NCBI GenBank assembly: GCA_002471275.1
Contig: DKPQ01000025.1
Span: 62,001 to 126,000 of the forward strand
DNA: 64,000 bases
Direction: 5' to 3'
Source: Flammeovirgaceae bacterium UBA7330
GTDB taxonomy: Bacteria > Bacteroidota > Bacteroidia > Cytophagales > Cyclobacteriaceae
Below, in pieces: positions 16,822 to 25,690 of the stretch. Position numbers and translations under genes: made by a program. Each line of letters starts with the position of its first letter. Position 1 is the stretch's first letter. Under the pieces are notes generated by a model. The model saw only the letters and a program-made list of their open reading frames with translations, was not told where the DNA came from and ran no database searches.

Positions 16822-17235
16822 TTAAGATTCCTTAAAATAGTTGCGCATGAGCGTTTCAAACTTTTCAGGCAGCCTGGTTGGTCTGCCGTTCTTCATGTTA
16901 ATAAACACCAAAGTTGTTTCAGCAATGTTTAAGGTTTTGCCTGCTTCATTGCGAATTTCATACTCGAAACGGATTCGCACACCGGGCATTTCTGAGATCT
17001 TTACATTGATGGTGAGCTCATCGTCATACTTCGCCGGCGCCAGGTATTTGGTCTTGTATTCCAGCACAGGCATACCAATTCCTTCTGCTTCCAGTTCCTT
17101 GTAAGAAAAACCGATAGCCCTGAATGATTCCACCCTACCTACTTCAAAGTAGGTAGCATAGTTGCCATAGTAGACATAACCCATCTGGTCTGTCTCGGCG
17201 TATCGAACCCTGATGTTTACTTCGTGCTGAAACAT
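16822..17235 (-). CDS. YbgC/FadM-type acyl-CoA thioesterase
   Basis: A 137-residue single hot-dog-fold enzyme that hydrolyses acyl-CoA thioesters in the cytosol. YAETDQMGYVYYGNYATYFEVGR holds the catalytic aspartate and the conserved substrate loop; VLEYKTKYLAPAKYDDEL follows as in YbgC. The start overlaps the mltG stop by one base (TAATG), so the two are co-translated. The downstream 16 bases separate it from the YihY promoter. Real substrate is unknown; 4-hydroxybenzoyl-CoA thioesterase is the common but unproven name. Confidence 0.88.
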   Translation of the reverse strand: MFQHEVNIRVRYAETDQMGYVYYGNYATYFEVGRVESFRAIGFSYKELEAEGIGMPVLEYKTKYLAPAKYDDELTINVKISEMPGVRIRFEYEIRNEAGKTLNIAETTLVFINMKNGRPTRLPEKFETLMRNYFKES

Positions 17236-18278
17236 TATCTATAGATACCTCTTTGGTTGAGTGCCCGCTGAAAACGAGCTGCATTGATGTTGTGTTCGGA
17301 GAGGGTTTTGGAGAAAACATGGTATCCCGAAAAGTCATCCTTCGCACAAAAATACAGGTATTGGTGATCTTCGTGGTTGAGTACGGCATCTATACCAGGA
17401 ATAGACGGCATCTTGATTGGTCCGGGAGGCAACCCTCTGTATTTATAGGTGTTGTAAGGGGAGTCGATCTCTTTGTCCTTATTGATGACTCTCCGTACAT
17501 CTTTTCCCAGAGCAAAGACCAGCGTAGGGTCGGCCTGAAGTGGAATCCCTCTTTTCAGCCTGTTGATATAAACACCGGCAAGACGGGCTTTTTCGTCATT
17601 CATGTTCGTCTCACTTTCCACGATGGATGCAAGGGTAGAGACTTCCTGGGGTGTCAGGCCAATAGAATCTGCCAATTTTTTTCTTTTTTCATTCCAGAAC
17701 CGATCGTATTCGGTTTTCATCCGGTCCAGGATCCCCTCCGCAGAGATGGTCCAGTATACTTCATAGGTGTTGGGGATGAACATGCTGATGAAGTTGAGGG
17801 TATCAAAACCATAGCTTTGGCTCACCTCGGGAGATGCCAGTAACGGAGCGATGTCTGCAGAATCAATCTGGACAGAACTAGTCAGTTTAGGAGCCAGGTC
17901 TTCGAGTCGCCTTGCCGAATTAAAAGTAAGCCTTACCGGGACCTGTCTTCCGGCACGCAGCATATTGATGGCGTTGATGTTACTCATCCCTTCCTCCAGG
18001 TAGTACATGCCTGGTTTTATTTCTGTGTCATATCCTTTGATACGAGCCACGAAGCTGAAAGCCATCAGATTGCCAACGATGCGCTCATCATCCAGGCGAT
18101 TTTGTAGTTCCTTGAAGGTAGTACCGTCATAGATTGGGAAATATCGGCTCTGTTGGTCAACAAGGATATTGGGCACGAAAAAGATTTGGTAGCCGTAGAA
18201 TCCAAATGATGAGAGCATCACAGCAAATACAATAATCACTAAAACTAATATTTTTCTTCCACCCATCATTTTTTTCAT
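17235..18278 (-). CDS. mltG: Endolytic murein transglycosylase MltG
   Basis: A 347-residue lytic transglycosylase that cuts nascent glycan strands near the membrane. It has one N-terminal membrane helix (about 8-30), a LysM-like region with FKELQNRLDDERIV, and the catalytic YceG domain with LASIVESETNMNDEKARLAGVYINRL, where the glutamate in VESE is the active residue; later NTYKYRGLPPGPI is diagnostic. A -7 element (TATTTTTG, plus 18286-18293) lies only 8 bases from the ATG, suggesting a leaderless or near-leaderless message. It is followed by the thioesterase with a TAATG overlap. Confidence 0.93.
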   Translation of the reverse strand: MKKMMGGRKILVLVIIVFAVMLSSFGFYGYQIFFVPNILVDQQSRYFPIYDGTTFKELQNRLDDERIVGNLMAFSFVARIKGYDTEIKPGMYYLEEGMSNINAINMLRAGRQVPVRLTFNSARRLEDLAPKLTSSVQIDSADIAPLLASPEVSQSYGFDTLNFISMFIPNTYEVYWTISAEGILDRMKTEYDRFWNEKRKKLADSIGLTPQEVSTLASIVESETNMNDEKARLAGVYINRLKRGIPLQADPTLVFALGKDVRRVINKDKEIDSPYNTYKYRGLPPGPIKMPSIPGIDAVLNHEDHQYLYFCAKDDFSGYHVFSKTLSEHNINAARFQRALNQRGIYR

Positions 18279-18285
18279 TAACGGG

Positions 18286-18293
18286 CAAAAATA
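18286..18293 (-). promoter_or_regulatory. -7 element of mltG
   Basis: TATTTTTG on the minus strand, an exact TAnnTTTG match. Its last base is 8 bases before the mltG start codon. No -33 TTTG is visible. Confidence 0.4.
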
Positions 18294-18456
18294 ATCATAT
18301 CATAAAATTGAACATTGAGTCCGTGCATATGTTTAGGAAGTAAAGTCAAAATTCTGTTCTCTGCCCTCCGTTAAGTGGTTTTGATTCCATAGCTTTAACA
18401 TCCATTAGCAGAGACGGCTTTTAAAAGGATATAAGTGAACATTTAAATATTCAAAT

Positions 18457-19083
18457 ATGTCTGAGCTTGTAAGAATTCATCCGGAAAATCCTCAAAAGAA
18501 AAAAATCCACCATGTAGTTGAGGTGCTCAAAGCAGGGGGAGTGATTATTTATCCCACGGATACGGTATATGGTCTCGGTTGTGATATTTTCAATACCAAA
18601 GCGATAGAGCAAATCAAGCGAATCAGGGGAATCAAGGGTAAAAGCGTGAACCTGTCCTTTATTTGTCATGATCTATCAAGCTTATCGGAATACGCCCGAC
18701 ACGTGGACACGCCTATTTTCAAGATGATGAAGAAGGGTTTACCGGGCCCATTTACTTTTATTCTGGAGTCGTCATCCAAGACACCGAAAATCCTGAAAAC
18801 CAATAAGAAGACCGTTGGTATCAGGGTGCCTAATAATCTTATTCCAAGAATGATCGTCCAGGAACTGGGAAACCCTATTGTCACTACTTCTCTTCATGAT
18901 CAGGATGAGATCAAGGATTATCCCACGGATCCTGAGGCCATTTACGAGGAATACGGCAAAGTGGTGGATCTGGTGATCGATGGAGGTCCGGGCCAGATAA
19001 TACCCAGCACGGTCATAGATTGCACAGGAAGTGAGCCCCTGGTCGTGAGAGAAGGCCTGGGTAAAGCGTCAGAACTTACTTGA
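18457..19083 (+). CDS. L-threonylcarbamoyladenylate synthase-like (TsaC/YciO/Sua5)
   Basis: A 208-residue YrdC-fold protein. In tRNA t6A synthesis this family makes threonylcarbamoyl-AMP from threonine, bicarbonate and ATP. GGVIIYPTDTVYGLGCDIFN is the classic nucleotide-binding start, followed by KRIRGIKGKSVNLSFIC, FTFILESSSKTPK and VGIRVPNN, and STVIDCTGSEPLVVREGLG near the end. The length and KGK (rather than KRP) resemble YciO more than TsaC, so the t6A role is likely but not certain. The WbqC gene starts within its last codons (TTGA overlap). Confidence 0.85.
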   Translation: MSELVRIHPENPQKKKIHHVVEVLKAGGVIIYPTDTVYGLGCDIFNTKAIEQIKRIRGIKGKSVNLSFICHDLSSLSEYARHVDTPIFKMMKKGLPGPFTFILESSSKTPKILKTNKKTVGIRVPNNLIPRMIVQELGNPIVTTSLHDQDEIKDYPTDPEAIYEEYGKVVDLVIDGGPGQIIPSTVIDCTGSEPLVVREGLGKASELT

Positions 19084-19709
19084 GTCATACGGTCGTCATA
19101 GAACCTCACTACCTGGGAAGCCTCGAATACTTTGTTGCGCTGATAAACGCCCGGGAATTAATCTTTGAGGTCCAGGATCATTTTGTCAAACAAACGTTCC
19201 GCAACAGGTGTTATATCCATTCACCAGCCGGAAAGCATGTGCTGATTGTACCGGTTAGCTATGATAACAGAACCAGAATGAAGGATGTAAAAATTGATTA
19301 TGCTCAAAGTTGGCTGCGAGACCATTGGGGAGCTTTCTATTCTTCTTATGGTAAAGCTCCGTTTTTTGACTTTTTTGCAGATGAATTTCGATCGGCCTGG
19401 GATAGCAGACCCACCTTTCTACTGGACCTCAACCTTCAAATGATGACATTATGTCTGAGGCTATTACAAATTGACATACCGAATAAGCTCACCGACGATT
19501 TCCGTTCGTCGACAGAAAAGGGCTCTTTAGACCTTAGAAATAGAATACTTCCGAAAATTTCTTTTGATCAGCGAGATTTATATATACCTTTTCCCTATAT
19601 ACAGAATTTTGGCAGCAATTTTGTCGCTAACCTGAGTATCGTTGATCTTTTGATGTGTGAAGGGCCGGGGGCTTTATCGATACTTAGAAACTCAACGGTG
19701 AAAACATGA
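19080..19709 (+). CDS. WbqC family protein
   Basis: A 209-residue protein of the WbqC family, often found with surface polysaccharide genes; the biochemical role is not established. Recognisable are IEPHYLGSLEYFVALINA near the start, the basic segment FRNRCYIHSPAGKHVLIVPV, and WLRDHWGAFYSSYGKAPFFDFF. The TTG start at 19080 overlaps the preceding stop codon by 4 bases, giving tight coupling; no ATG fits the family's N-terminus. Followed by a 100-base gap before clpC. Confidence 0.8.
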   Translation: MSHTVVIEPHYLGSLEYFVALINARELIFEVQDHFVKQTFRNRCYIHSPAGKHVLIVPVSYDNRTRMKDVKIDYAQSWLRDHWGAFYSSYGKAPFFDFFADEFRSAWDSRPTFLLDLNLQMMTLCLRLLQIDIPNKLTDDFRSSTEKGSLDLRNRILPKISFDQRDLYIPFPYIQNFGSNFVANLSIVDLLMCEGPGALSILRNSTVKT

Positions 19710-19742
19710 ACGATTATAAATCACCTCGTGTTTTTTAACAGT

Positions 19743-19794
19743 CCCATACATGGGATTAACTTTTTTAAGGTTTAATTTTACTAGATACGCGTAT
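19743..19794 (+). promoter_or_regulatory. Palindromes upstream of clpC
   Basis: CCCATACATGGG (19743-19754, arms CCCAT/ATGGG) and the 10-bp perfect palindrome ATACGCGTAT (19785-19794) lie between wbqC and clpC, 15-66 bases before the ATG. They may be regulatory sites for this stress gene. No TAnnTTTG is visible. Confidence 0.35.
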
Positions 19795-19809
19795 AGATAA
19801 ATCCATTTT

Positions 19810-22359
19810 ATGGAAGCAAAATTTTCAAACAGAGTAAAAGAAGTCATCTCGTTAAGTAGGGAAGAAGCGCTGCGGTTGGGGCATGATTATATCGGTACGG
19901 AGCATCTGTTACTGGGTATGATCAGAGAAGGAGAGGGCGTGGCTGTAAGCTTACTCAAGAAACTTGGAGTTTCTTTGGAGGAGCTTAGAACTGCCATTGA
20001 ACAGGCTACCAAAGGGACAGCCACCAGTAACGTAAAAAACCTGGCGAATATTCCACTTACCAGACAATCAGAAAAGGTATTAAAGATCACCTATCTTGAA
20101 GCCAAGATTTTCAAAAGTCAATTAATAGGTACCGAACATCTGTTACTCTCTATCCTGCGGGATGAGGACAATCTGGCCACCCAGATCCTGGACAAGTTTG
20201 ATGTATCCTATGATGTAGTGAAAGAGCTACTTGAATATCAAACTGAAAATCCATTGGCACAATCTGACACCGATGATTCAGATGAGGACTCAGGCAGAAT
20301 TTTTGGAGGCAGCTCAGGTGGAGGTAGTGGTTCGTCGAGAGAATCTTCTAAAGGTGGAGAGAAATCAAGGACACCCGTACTGGATAATTTCGGACGGGAC
20401 CTGACCAAATTGGCTGAAGACGATAAGCTGGATCCGATTGTAGGTCGCGAAAAAGAAATAGAAAGGGTTGCTCAGATCCTAAGTAGGAGAAAGAAGAACA
20501 ATCCAATCCTGATTGGTGAGCCGGGTGTTGGTAAAACTGCCATAGCCGAAGGTCTGGCCTTGAGGATCGTTCAGAAAAAAGTATCAAGGGTACTCTTTGG
20601 TAAACGAGTCGTTACCCTTGACCTGGCATCACTCGTTGCGGGAACAAAATACCGTGGTCAGTTCGAAGAACGAATGAAGGCGGTGATGAATGAGATTGAA
20701 AAATCTCCGGATGTGATCCTGTTCATCGATGAGCTTCATACTATCGTGGGAGCTGGAGGAGCTTCTGGCTCTCTGGATGCTTCCAACATGTTTAAGCCTG
20801 CGTTGGCAAGGGGAGAGATCCAATGTATTGGAGCTACCACGCTGGATGAGTACCGACAGTACATCGAGAAAGATGGTGCGCTAGCCAGAAGATTCCAGAT
20901 GGTGATGGTCGATGCGACCACCCCTGAGGAGACTGTACAGATTCTTCAGAATATCAAAGACAAATACGAGAGTCATCACCATGTAAACTACACCGAAGAT
21001 GCTTTGCTTTCATGTGTCACCCTTTCTGACCGATATATCAGTGATCGATATTTGCCAGACAAGGCCATAGACGTTCTCGATGAGGCCGGAGCGAGGGTAC
21101 ATATCAATAACATTAATGTGCCTGATAATATCATCAAGCTGGAAGCGCAGATTGAAGATATTAAGAAAGAGAAAAACCGGGTTGTCAAAAGTCAAAAATA
21201 TGAGGAGGCAGCTCAGCTGAGAGATAAAGAAAAGAAACTATTGGCTCAGCTTGACGATGAAAAAGCCAAGTGGGAAGATGAGACCCGTACCAAGCGGTAT
21301 GAGGTGAATGAGGAGAATGTGGCTGAAGTCATCGCCATGATGACCGGAATTCCAACCAAACGAATCGCGCAGAATGAAAGTGTAAAGCTTTTGAGTATGC
21401 GGGATGAGCTGAACAAGCGGGTAATCGGTCAGGATGAAGCCATCAAAAAACTGGCAAAAGCTATTCAGCGAACCAGGGTTGGATTGAAAGATCCTAGGAA
21501 GCCTATCGGTTCGTTCATATTCCTGGGTCCTACTGGAGTTGGTAAGACGGAGATGGCCAAAGTGCTTTCTACCTATCTTTTTGACAAAGAGGATTCTCTT
21601 ATCAGAATAGATATGAGTGAGTATATGGAGAAATTCTCTGTATCAAGACTGGTTGGAGCACCTCCGGGATATGTGGGATATGAAGAAGGTGGTCAGCTTA
21701 CTGAAAAAGTAAGACGTAAACCCTATTCAGTAGTGCTTTTGGATGAGATCGAAAAAGCTCACCCGGATGTATTCAATATCCTGCTGCAGGTTCTTGATGA
21801 TGGAATTCTGACTGATGGACTGGGAAGAAGGGTAGATTTCAGAAATACTATTATCATCATGACCTCCAATATTGGAGTAAGAGACCTGAAGGATTTTGGA
21901 GCGGGTATTGGTTTTGCCACACAGTCCAGAAGAGAAAGCAGCGATGACCTGATGAAGTCTACGATTCAGAATGCCCTGAAAAAAGCTTTCAGTCCGGAGT
22001 TCCTCAACAGGTTAGATGATGTGATCGTGTTCAACTCGCTTGAGAAAGAGCACATCCACAAAATCATTGACATTTCGCTGGACAAGCTATTCGAGCGAGT
22101 GATCGAGCTTGGATACCAGGTAGAGCTTACTAAGCCGGCCAAGGACTTCTTATCCGACAAAGGATATGATCCACAGTTTGGGGCACGTCCGTTGAACAGG
22201 GCCATCCAGAAGTATCTGGAGGATGCCGTGGCGGAGGAAATCCTGAAAGGAGAGATCCAGGAAGGAGATACCATCGTAGCCGACTGGGATAAGAAATCTG
22301 ATGAGCTCACCATTAAGCTCAAGAAAAAGAAAGTCCGGCAAGAGGACAAAGAAGAATAA
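19810..22359 (+). CDS. clpC: ATP-dependent Clp protease ATPase ClpC
   Basis: An 849-residue AAA+ unfoldase that feeds proteins to ClpP. It has two N-terminal Clp repeats (about 1-145), a Ser/Gly/Asp-rich linker (about 150-190), AAA domain 1 with Walker A GEPGVGKTA and Walker B VILFIDELHT, a UVR motif in the middle region (KSQKYEEAAQLRDKEKKL), AAA domain 2 with GPTGVGKTE and VVLLDEIEKAHPD, and a ClpB-D2-type C-terminus. The UVR motif separates ClpC from ClpA and ClpB. No mcsAB or ctsR genes are near. Ends at a strong terminator. Confidence 0.97.
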   Translation: MEAKFSNRVKEVISLSREEALRLGHDYIGTEHLLLGMIREGEGVAVSLLKKLGVSLEELRTAIEQATKGTATSNVKNLANIPLTRQSEKVLKITYLEAKIFKSQLIGTEHLLLSILRDEDNLATQILDKFDVSYDVVKELLEYQTENPLAQSDTDDSDEDSGRIFGGSSGGGSGSSRESSKGGEKSRTPVLDNFGRDLTKLAEDDKLDPIVGREKEIERVAQILSRRKKNNPILIGEPGVGKTAIAEGLALRIVQKKVSRVLFGKRVVTLDLASLVAGTKYRGQFEERMKAVMNEIEKSPDVILFIDELHTIVGAGGASGSLDASNMFKPALARGEIQCIGATTLDEYRQYIEKDGALARRFQMVMVDATTPEETVQILQNIKDKYESHHHVNYTEDALLSCVTLSDRYISDRYLPDKAIDVLDEAGARVHINNINVPDNIIKLEAQIEDIKKEKNRVVKSQKYEEAAQLRDKEKKLLAQLDDEKAKWEDETRTKRYEVNEENVAEVIAMMTGIPTKRIAQNESVKLLSMRDELNKRVIGQDEAIKKLAKAIQRTRVGLKDPRKPIGSFIFLGPTGVGKTEMAKVLSTYLFDKEDSLIRIDMSEYMEKFSVSRLVGAPPGYVGYEEGGQLTEKVRRKPYSVVLLDEIEKAHPDVFNILLQVLDDGILTDGLGRRVDFRNTIIIMTSNIGVRDLKDFGAGIGFATQSRRESSDDLMKSTIQNALKKAFSPEFLNRLDDVIVFNSLEKEHIHKIIDISLDKLFERVIELGYQVELTKPAKDFLSDKGYDPQFGARPLNRAIQKYLEDAVAEEILKGEIQEGDTIVADWDKKSDELTIKLKKKKVRQEDKEE

Positions 22360-22365
22360 AACAGG

Positions 22366-22404
22366 AAAGGCCGTCTCAGGAAATTGAGATGGCCTTTTTC
22401 TTTT
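22366..22404 (+). terminator. Terminator after clpC
   Basis: AAAGGCCGTCTCA pairs with TGAGATGGCCTTT (one G-T pair, 6-base loop) and is followed by TTTCTTTT. It starts 7 bases after the clpC stop. Confidence 0.9.
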
Positions 22405-22594
22405 ATAGGCCTAAACATCTAAAGGAAATCTCCTGTAAAATCAGGACTACCCCACACCCTTGCTTACCCACATGCCTACCCGTAGAAGGTGTCTATATTT
22501 TGTAGCTGGGTTTTAGTGTTATTAACTCATCTGTCTGTAAATCTTTTAAATAATAGGGGAACGATGCAATATTTTTTATTATAATTTAGTTTAT

Positions 22595-22614
22595 AATATA
22601 AACATGTTTATATT
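22595..22614. promoter_or_regulatory. Perfect 20-bp palindrome, candidate operator
   Basis: AATATAAACATGTTTATATT reads the same on both strands without a mismatch and ends 7 bases before the ATG of the membrane-protein gene. That operon also encodes a winged-helix regulator, so an autoregulatory site is likely. Confidence 0.6.
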
Positions 22615-22620
22615 TATAGT

Positions 22621-23196
22621 ATGAAAGAGCAAGAATTAACAAAAGAAGAGAGCCTGGCGCTCATCGGGAGGATGATCAGCCAGGCTAAAGAGAACTATTC
22701 GAAAGGTTCCAGTATCTATTTTTTATTGTGGGGATGGGTGGTCCTGGTAGCCAATCTGGGTCATTACCTCATCCAAAAATTTGATTGGTTTGACAGACCA
22801 TGGTTGATTTGGAGCATTACGATCCCAGCCATCATTTACACCATCGTTCAGTCAATCAGGGACAATAAAAGTACCATGGTTGTGACGCACCTGGACAGGC
22901 TATACGGGCACGTCTGGATGATTGCAGGTATTGGCATCGTGGTTTCCATTCTCTTCATGAATCAGATCAACTATTATCACAATGCTTTTATTTTGTTATT
23001 TGCCATGGGAGGGACTTACATTAGCGGCCAGATGTTGAATTTCAGACCATTGGTGATGGGCGCATTTGCTTTGCTGGTCTCCGGAATTGTTTGTTTCAAT
23101 GTAAGCATGGTTGACCAGTACCTGGTTGGTGCTATCGGAATACTGTTGGGATACCTTATCCCAGGCTATATGTTAAAATCGAGGGAAAGTGAGTGA
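22621..23196 (+). CDS. Multi-pass membrane protein of unknown function
   Basis: A 191-residue inner-membrane protein with five to six predicted helices after a charged cytosolic N-terminus (MKEQELTKEESLALIGRMIS). Short acidic and amphipathic N-termini followed by SKGSSIYFLLWGWVVLVANL are common in Bacteroidota proteins paired with small transcriptional regulators. The regulator gene starts 8 bases before its stop. I recognise no enzymatic motif; it may be a sensor or export partner controlled by that regulator. A perfect palindrome sits just upstream. Confidence 0.65.
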   Translation: MKEQELTKEESLALIGRMISQAKENYSKGSSIYFLLWGWVVLVANLGHYLIQKFDWFDRPWLIWSITIPAIIYTIVQSIRDNKSTMVVTHLDRLYGHVWMIAGIGIVVSILFMNQINYYHNAFILLFAMGGTYISGQMLNFRPLVMGAFALLVSGIVCFNVSMVDQYLVGAIGILLGYLIPGYMLKSRESE

Positions 23197-23476
23197 TTTC
23201 AAACCATTAGATCCGTTACTACATTCTCAGTTGCGCTTAGCCATTATGAGTCTGTTGCTAAGTGTGAAGTCGGCGGAATTTACGTTTATCAAAGAAAAAA
23301 CGGAGGCCACTGCTGGCAACCTGAGTGTTCAACTGGATAAGCTATCTAAGGCCGGGTACATTGAGATTGAAAAATCTTTCAGAGATAAAAAGCCTTTGAC
23401 TACCTGCAAGATTACAAAAAAAGGTATTACCGCTTTCGAATCCTATGTGAATGCATTGAAAGACTATCTAAACTAA
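23189..23476 (+). CDS. Small winged-helix transcriptional regulator (HTH_34-like)
   Basis: A 95-residue single-domain DNA-binding protein. LDPLLHSQLRLAIMSLLL opens a MarR/ArsR-like winged helix, with the recognition helix in EATAGNLSVQLDKLSKAGYI and a wing at EIEKSFRDKKPLTTCKITKKG. The C-terminal helix FESYVNALKDYLN is typical for dimerisation. It starts at GTG overlapping the upstream membrane-protein gene by 8 bases. No ligand domain exists, so the signal may come from the membrane partner. The 20-bp palindrome at 22595 is its likely target. Confidence 0.85.
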   Translation: MSDFKPLDPLLHSQLRLAIMSLLLSVKSAEFTFIKEKTEATAGNLSVQLDKLSKAGYIEIEKSFRDKKPLTTCKITKKGITAFESYVNALKDYLN

Positions 23477-23529
23477 ATTTTTTTATACTAGAGGTTTACA
23501 ATTTAAAGTAGTTTATATATTACTAATTA

Positions 23530-23561
23530 AGCTTTCGATACACCTATCGGAGGCTTTTTTT
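23530..23561 (+). terminator. Terminator after the regulator gene
   Basis: AGCTTTCGAT (23530-23539) pairs with ATCGGAGGCT (23546-23555) with two G-T pairs, followed by seven T residues. It overlaps the last bases of the convergent VWA gene. Confidence 0.75.
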
Positions 23562-25602
23562 AATACATACCCAGATACTTTCGGAGGAACCACTCCGAGA
23601 AGAGGAAGGTGCATATAGCCACGATGATCCACAGGCTGCTGATCAGTGGGAAGTAACTTTCTCTGGTTCTGATGATGCTTTGAAAATTGGTGTTATTCAG
23701 TGCTTCGGACAAGGCATCAATTTCACTGTAATGGAAATAGGTCCCATTGGATTTATATGATATTTCTTTGAGTAAATTGTGATTGGCGGTGAGATCTAAA
23801 GCTTCAATCTGAAGGGCCTCAACAAGAAATTCACCCCTGTCCGTCAGTTGTTCATTTTCATTGACAACCGTGGCACGATACCTATAGATACCCTGTTTCA
23901 GGGTTCCGATGTTAAAGGTGCTGTTGAGTGGACTATCCACCAGTTCGTAGTTTCTGGTTTCCCCAGCTTCACTGGTGATACTCAGACTGATCCTATTGCC
24001 GTAGCTTCGTTCAAATATCTCATTGTACACCTGGGTATCGATGAATATCCTGTCTCCTTCCCGATAGACATTGTGCCGCGGGGTGGCTGTAAATCGCTTT
24101 TTGTTTGTTCTGATGCTGAGGAACTGTACGGTTTTCAGTACCAACTCATTAAAAAGTCTGGCATCTCCGTGGGCGGCAGACTCCTGCAGTTTCCATTGCC
24201 AGATCCCTGTTCCGATGGTAATGGCGGATTTCTCAGATCCATCATCATAGAAGAACATCAATGGCTTTGAGGTCTCCACGGATCCCACTTTTTGATAAAG
24301 AAGAATATCAGTGGCCCCGGTCAGTAAATAGTCTCCAAAATAAACCTCAGTGGGTGGATATTGACTAAATCGTTCAATCAAATCATCATTAAGCTCAAAT
24401 TTTCTGAATGTTGGATTTATGGTGGGCCTTACCAGGTCTTTCTGGCTGCTCCGGGTGCTGATTTTCAGATATGGGAGTGCTTTATTCATCTGATCAATTT
24501 TAGACCTGGAGCCCAGGATGATCCATTTGCCGGTTGATTTGAAGCTGTGCTTGATCAGTTGCCTGTATGGTGTATATTCTACGATGACATCGTAATTCTT
24601 TTCTTCCGGAAGTTTTGTGATACCCGGAATATAGAGTGCAGTTTCATAATTTCCGGTTTCATGAAGCGTCTGCCGGATCGCTTTGATATCCGGATGTGGC
24701 ACAGATGAAACGACCAATACCTTTTCTTTGCCCTCAATTACTTCAATGAAAATGTCTTTGCGATTATTCTCGTAGGTAGATTCGCCCTCATTTTGAGGGA
24801 TGCTGATTGTGAGGTGCATCAATCCAGCTTCTTTGGCTTCCAATTCAAAGTCCACATCGGTGATCTGGTTGACAAGTCGAACATTTTTGCTGGCAAGCGT
24901 CGTTCCTGATTTTTTTACTGAAACATTTACCATTTCGTTGGCAAAGCCTCGTTGCTCAATCTTGAGGGTGACAGGAAATTTATTTCCCTGATAAGCTACC
25001 CGATTGTGTCTCACATCTCTGAGGGAGATATCACGTGGAGGAATGGTATCTCCGAGCCCTACCGTGTATATGGGATATCGATAATTGAGATAAGCCGGAG
25101 AAAGTCCTTCGTTGAAGATCCCATCGGAAAGGAATAGTACTCCGCCAATATTTTTACCATCATAAATACTCTCAAACGAATTGAAAATGGCAGATAGGTT
25201 GCTGCTGCTTCCATTAAAATTCAGTGAATCGGTTCTTCCGGAGAGATTGTAAGTCGTCACCTGATAATCATCCAGATTGACCCGAATTCCATTTACTGAA
25301 ACTATTACGTCTGACAGCTCCTGTTCGCCCATTCTCATGGCGATAGATTCCGAATTATCAACTACGATGACAAATAAAGGCTCATCCTCTTCATTGACAG
25401 AAAGCCTCAATATGGGGTTTAGCAACAATATACCCAGGAGCAGTAATGCTGAAAACCTAAGGAACCCCAGAAGAATGTTGATATTTTGATGCCATGGGAT
25501 ATTCTTCCGGGTGTAAAGCAATATCGAAAGCCCTGCAGCCAGCAGCACGACGAGTATTACCCAGCCAGAAGAAATATCGAGTGCAAAAAAATTATCGTCC
25601 AT
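23560..25602 (-). CDS. VWA domain membrane protein
   Basis: A 680-residue protein with two N-terminal membrane helices (about 10-30 and 43-62), a von Willebrand A-type domain from about residue 75 with the metal-ion motif VDNSES, and GGVLFLSDGIFNEG as the second metal-binding loop. A long periplasmic part follows with Ig-like beta domains and a glutamine amidotransferase-like fold that contains VLVVSSVPHPD. It ends with a single helix (ISSLWIIVAICTFLFSEWFL) and a short basic tail. Similar proteins occur near MoxR/Bat clusters in Bacteroidota; none of those partners are present here. Function unknown. Confidence 0.75.
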   Translation of the reverse strand: MDDNFFALDISSGWVILVVLLAAGLSILLYTRKNIPWHQNINILLGFLRFSALLLLGILLLNPILRLSVNEEDEPLFVIVVDNSESIAMRMGEQELSDVIVSVNGIRVNLDDYQVTTYNLSGRTDSLNFNGSSSNLSAIFNSFESIYDGKNIGGVLFLSDGIFNEGLSPAYLNYRYPIYTVGLGDTIPPRDISLRDVRHNRVAYQGNKFPVTLKIEQRGFANEMVNVSVKKSGTTLASKNVRLVNQITDVDFELEAKEAGLMHLTISIPQNEGESTYENNRKDIFIEVIEGKEKVLVVSSVPHPDIKAIRQTLHETGNYETALYIPGITKLPEEKNYDVIVEYTPYRQLIKHSFKSTGKWIILGSRSKIDQMNKALPYLKISTRSSQKDLVRPTINPTFRKFELNDDLIERFSQYPPTEVYFGDYLLTGATDILLYQKVGSVETSKPLMFFYDDGSEKSAITIGTGIWQWKLQESAAHGDARLFNELVLKTVQFLSIRTNKKRFTATPRHNVYREGDRIFIDTQVYNEIFERSYGNRISLSITSEAGETRNYELVDSPLNSTFNIGTLKQGIYRYRATVVNENEQLTDRGEFLVEALQIEALDLTANHNLLKEISYKSNGTYFHYSEIDALSEALNNTNFQSIIRTRESYFPLISSLWIIVAICTFLFSEWFLRKYLGMY

Positions 25603-25690
25603 TCAGCATATTTTCATGTATCTGGAAGAGGTGACTTTAGTTCCTACAAAGGAATAAACGTGAGATACGGATGTGTGTTGGGAATAAATA

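Noticed and set aside
16822..18278. Name RNase BN for the adjacent YihY protein
   Set aside because: That label is a known historic misassignment; no nuclease motif is present.
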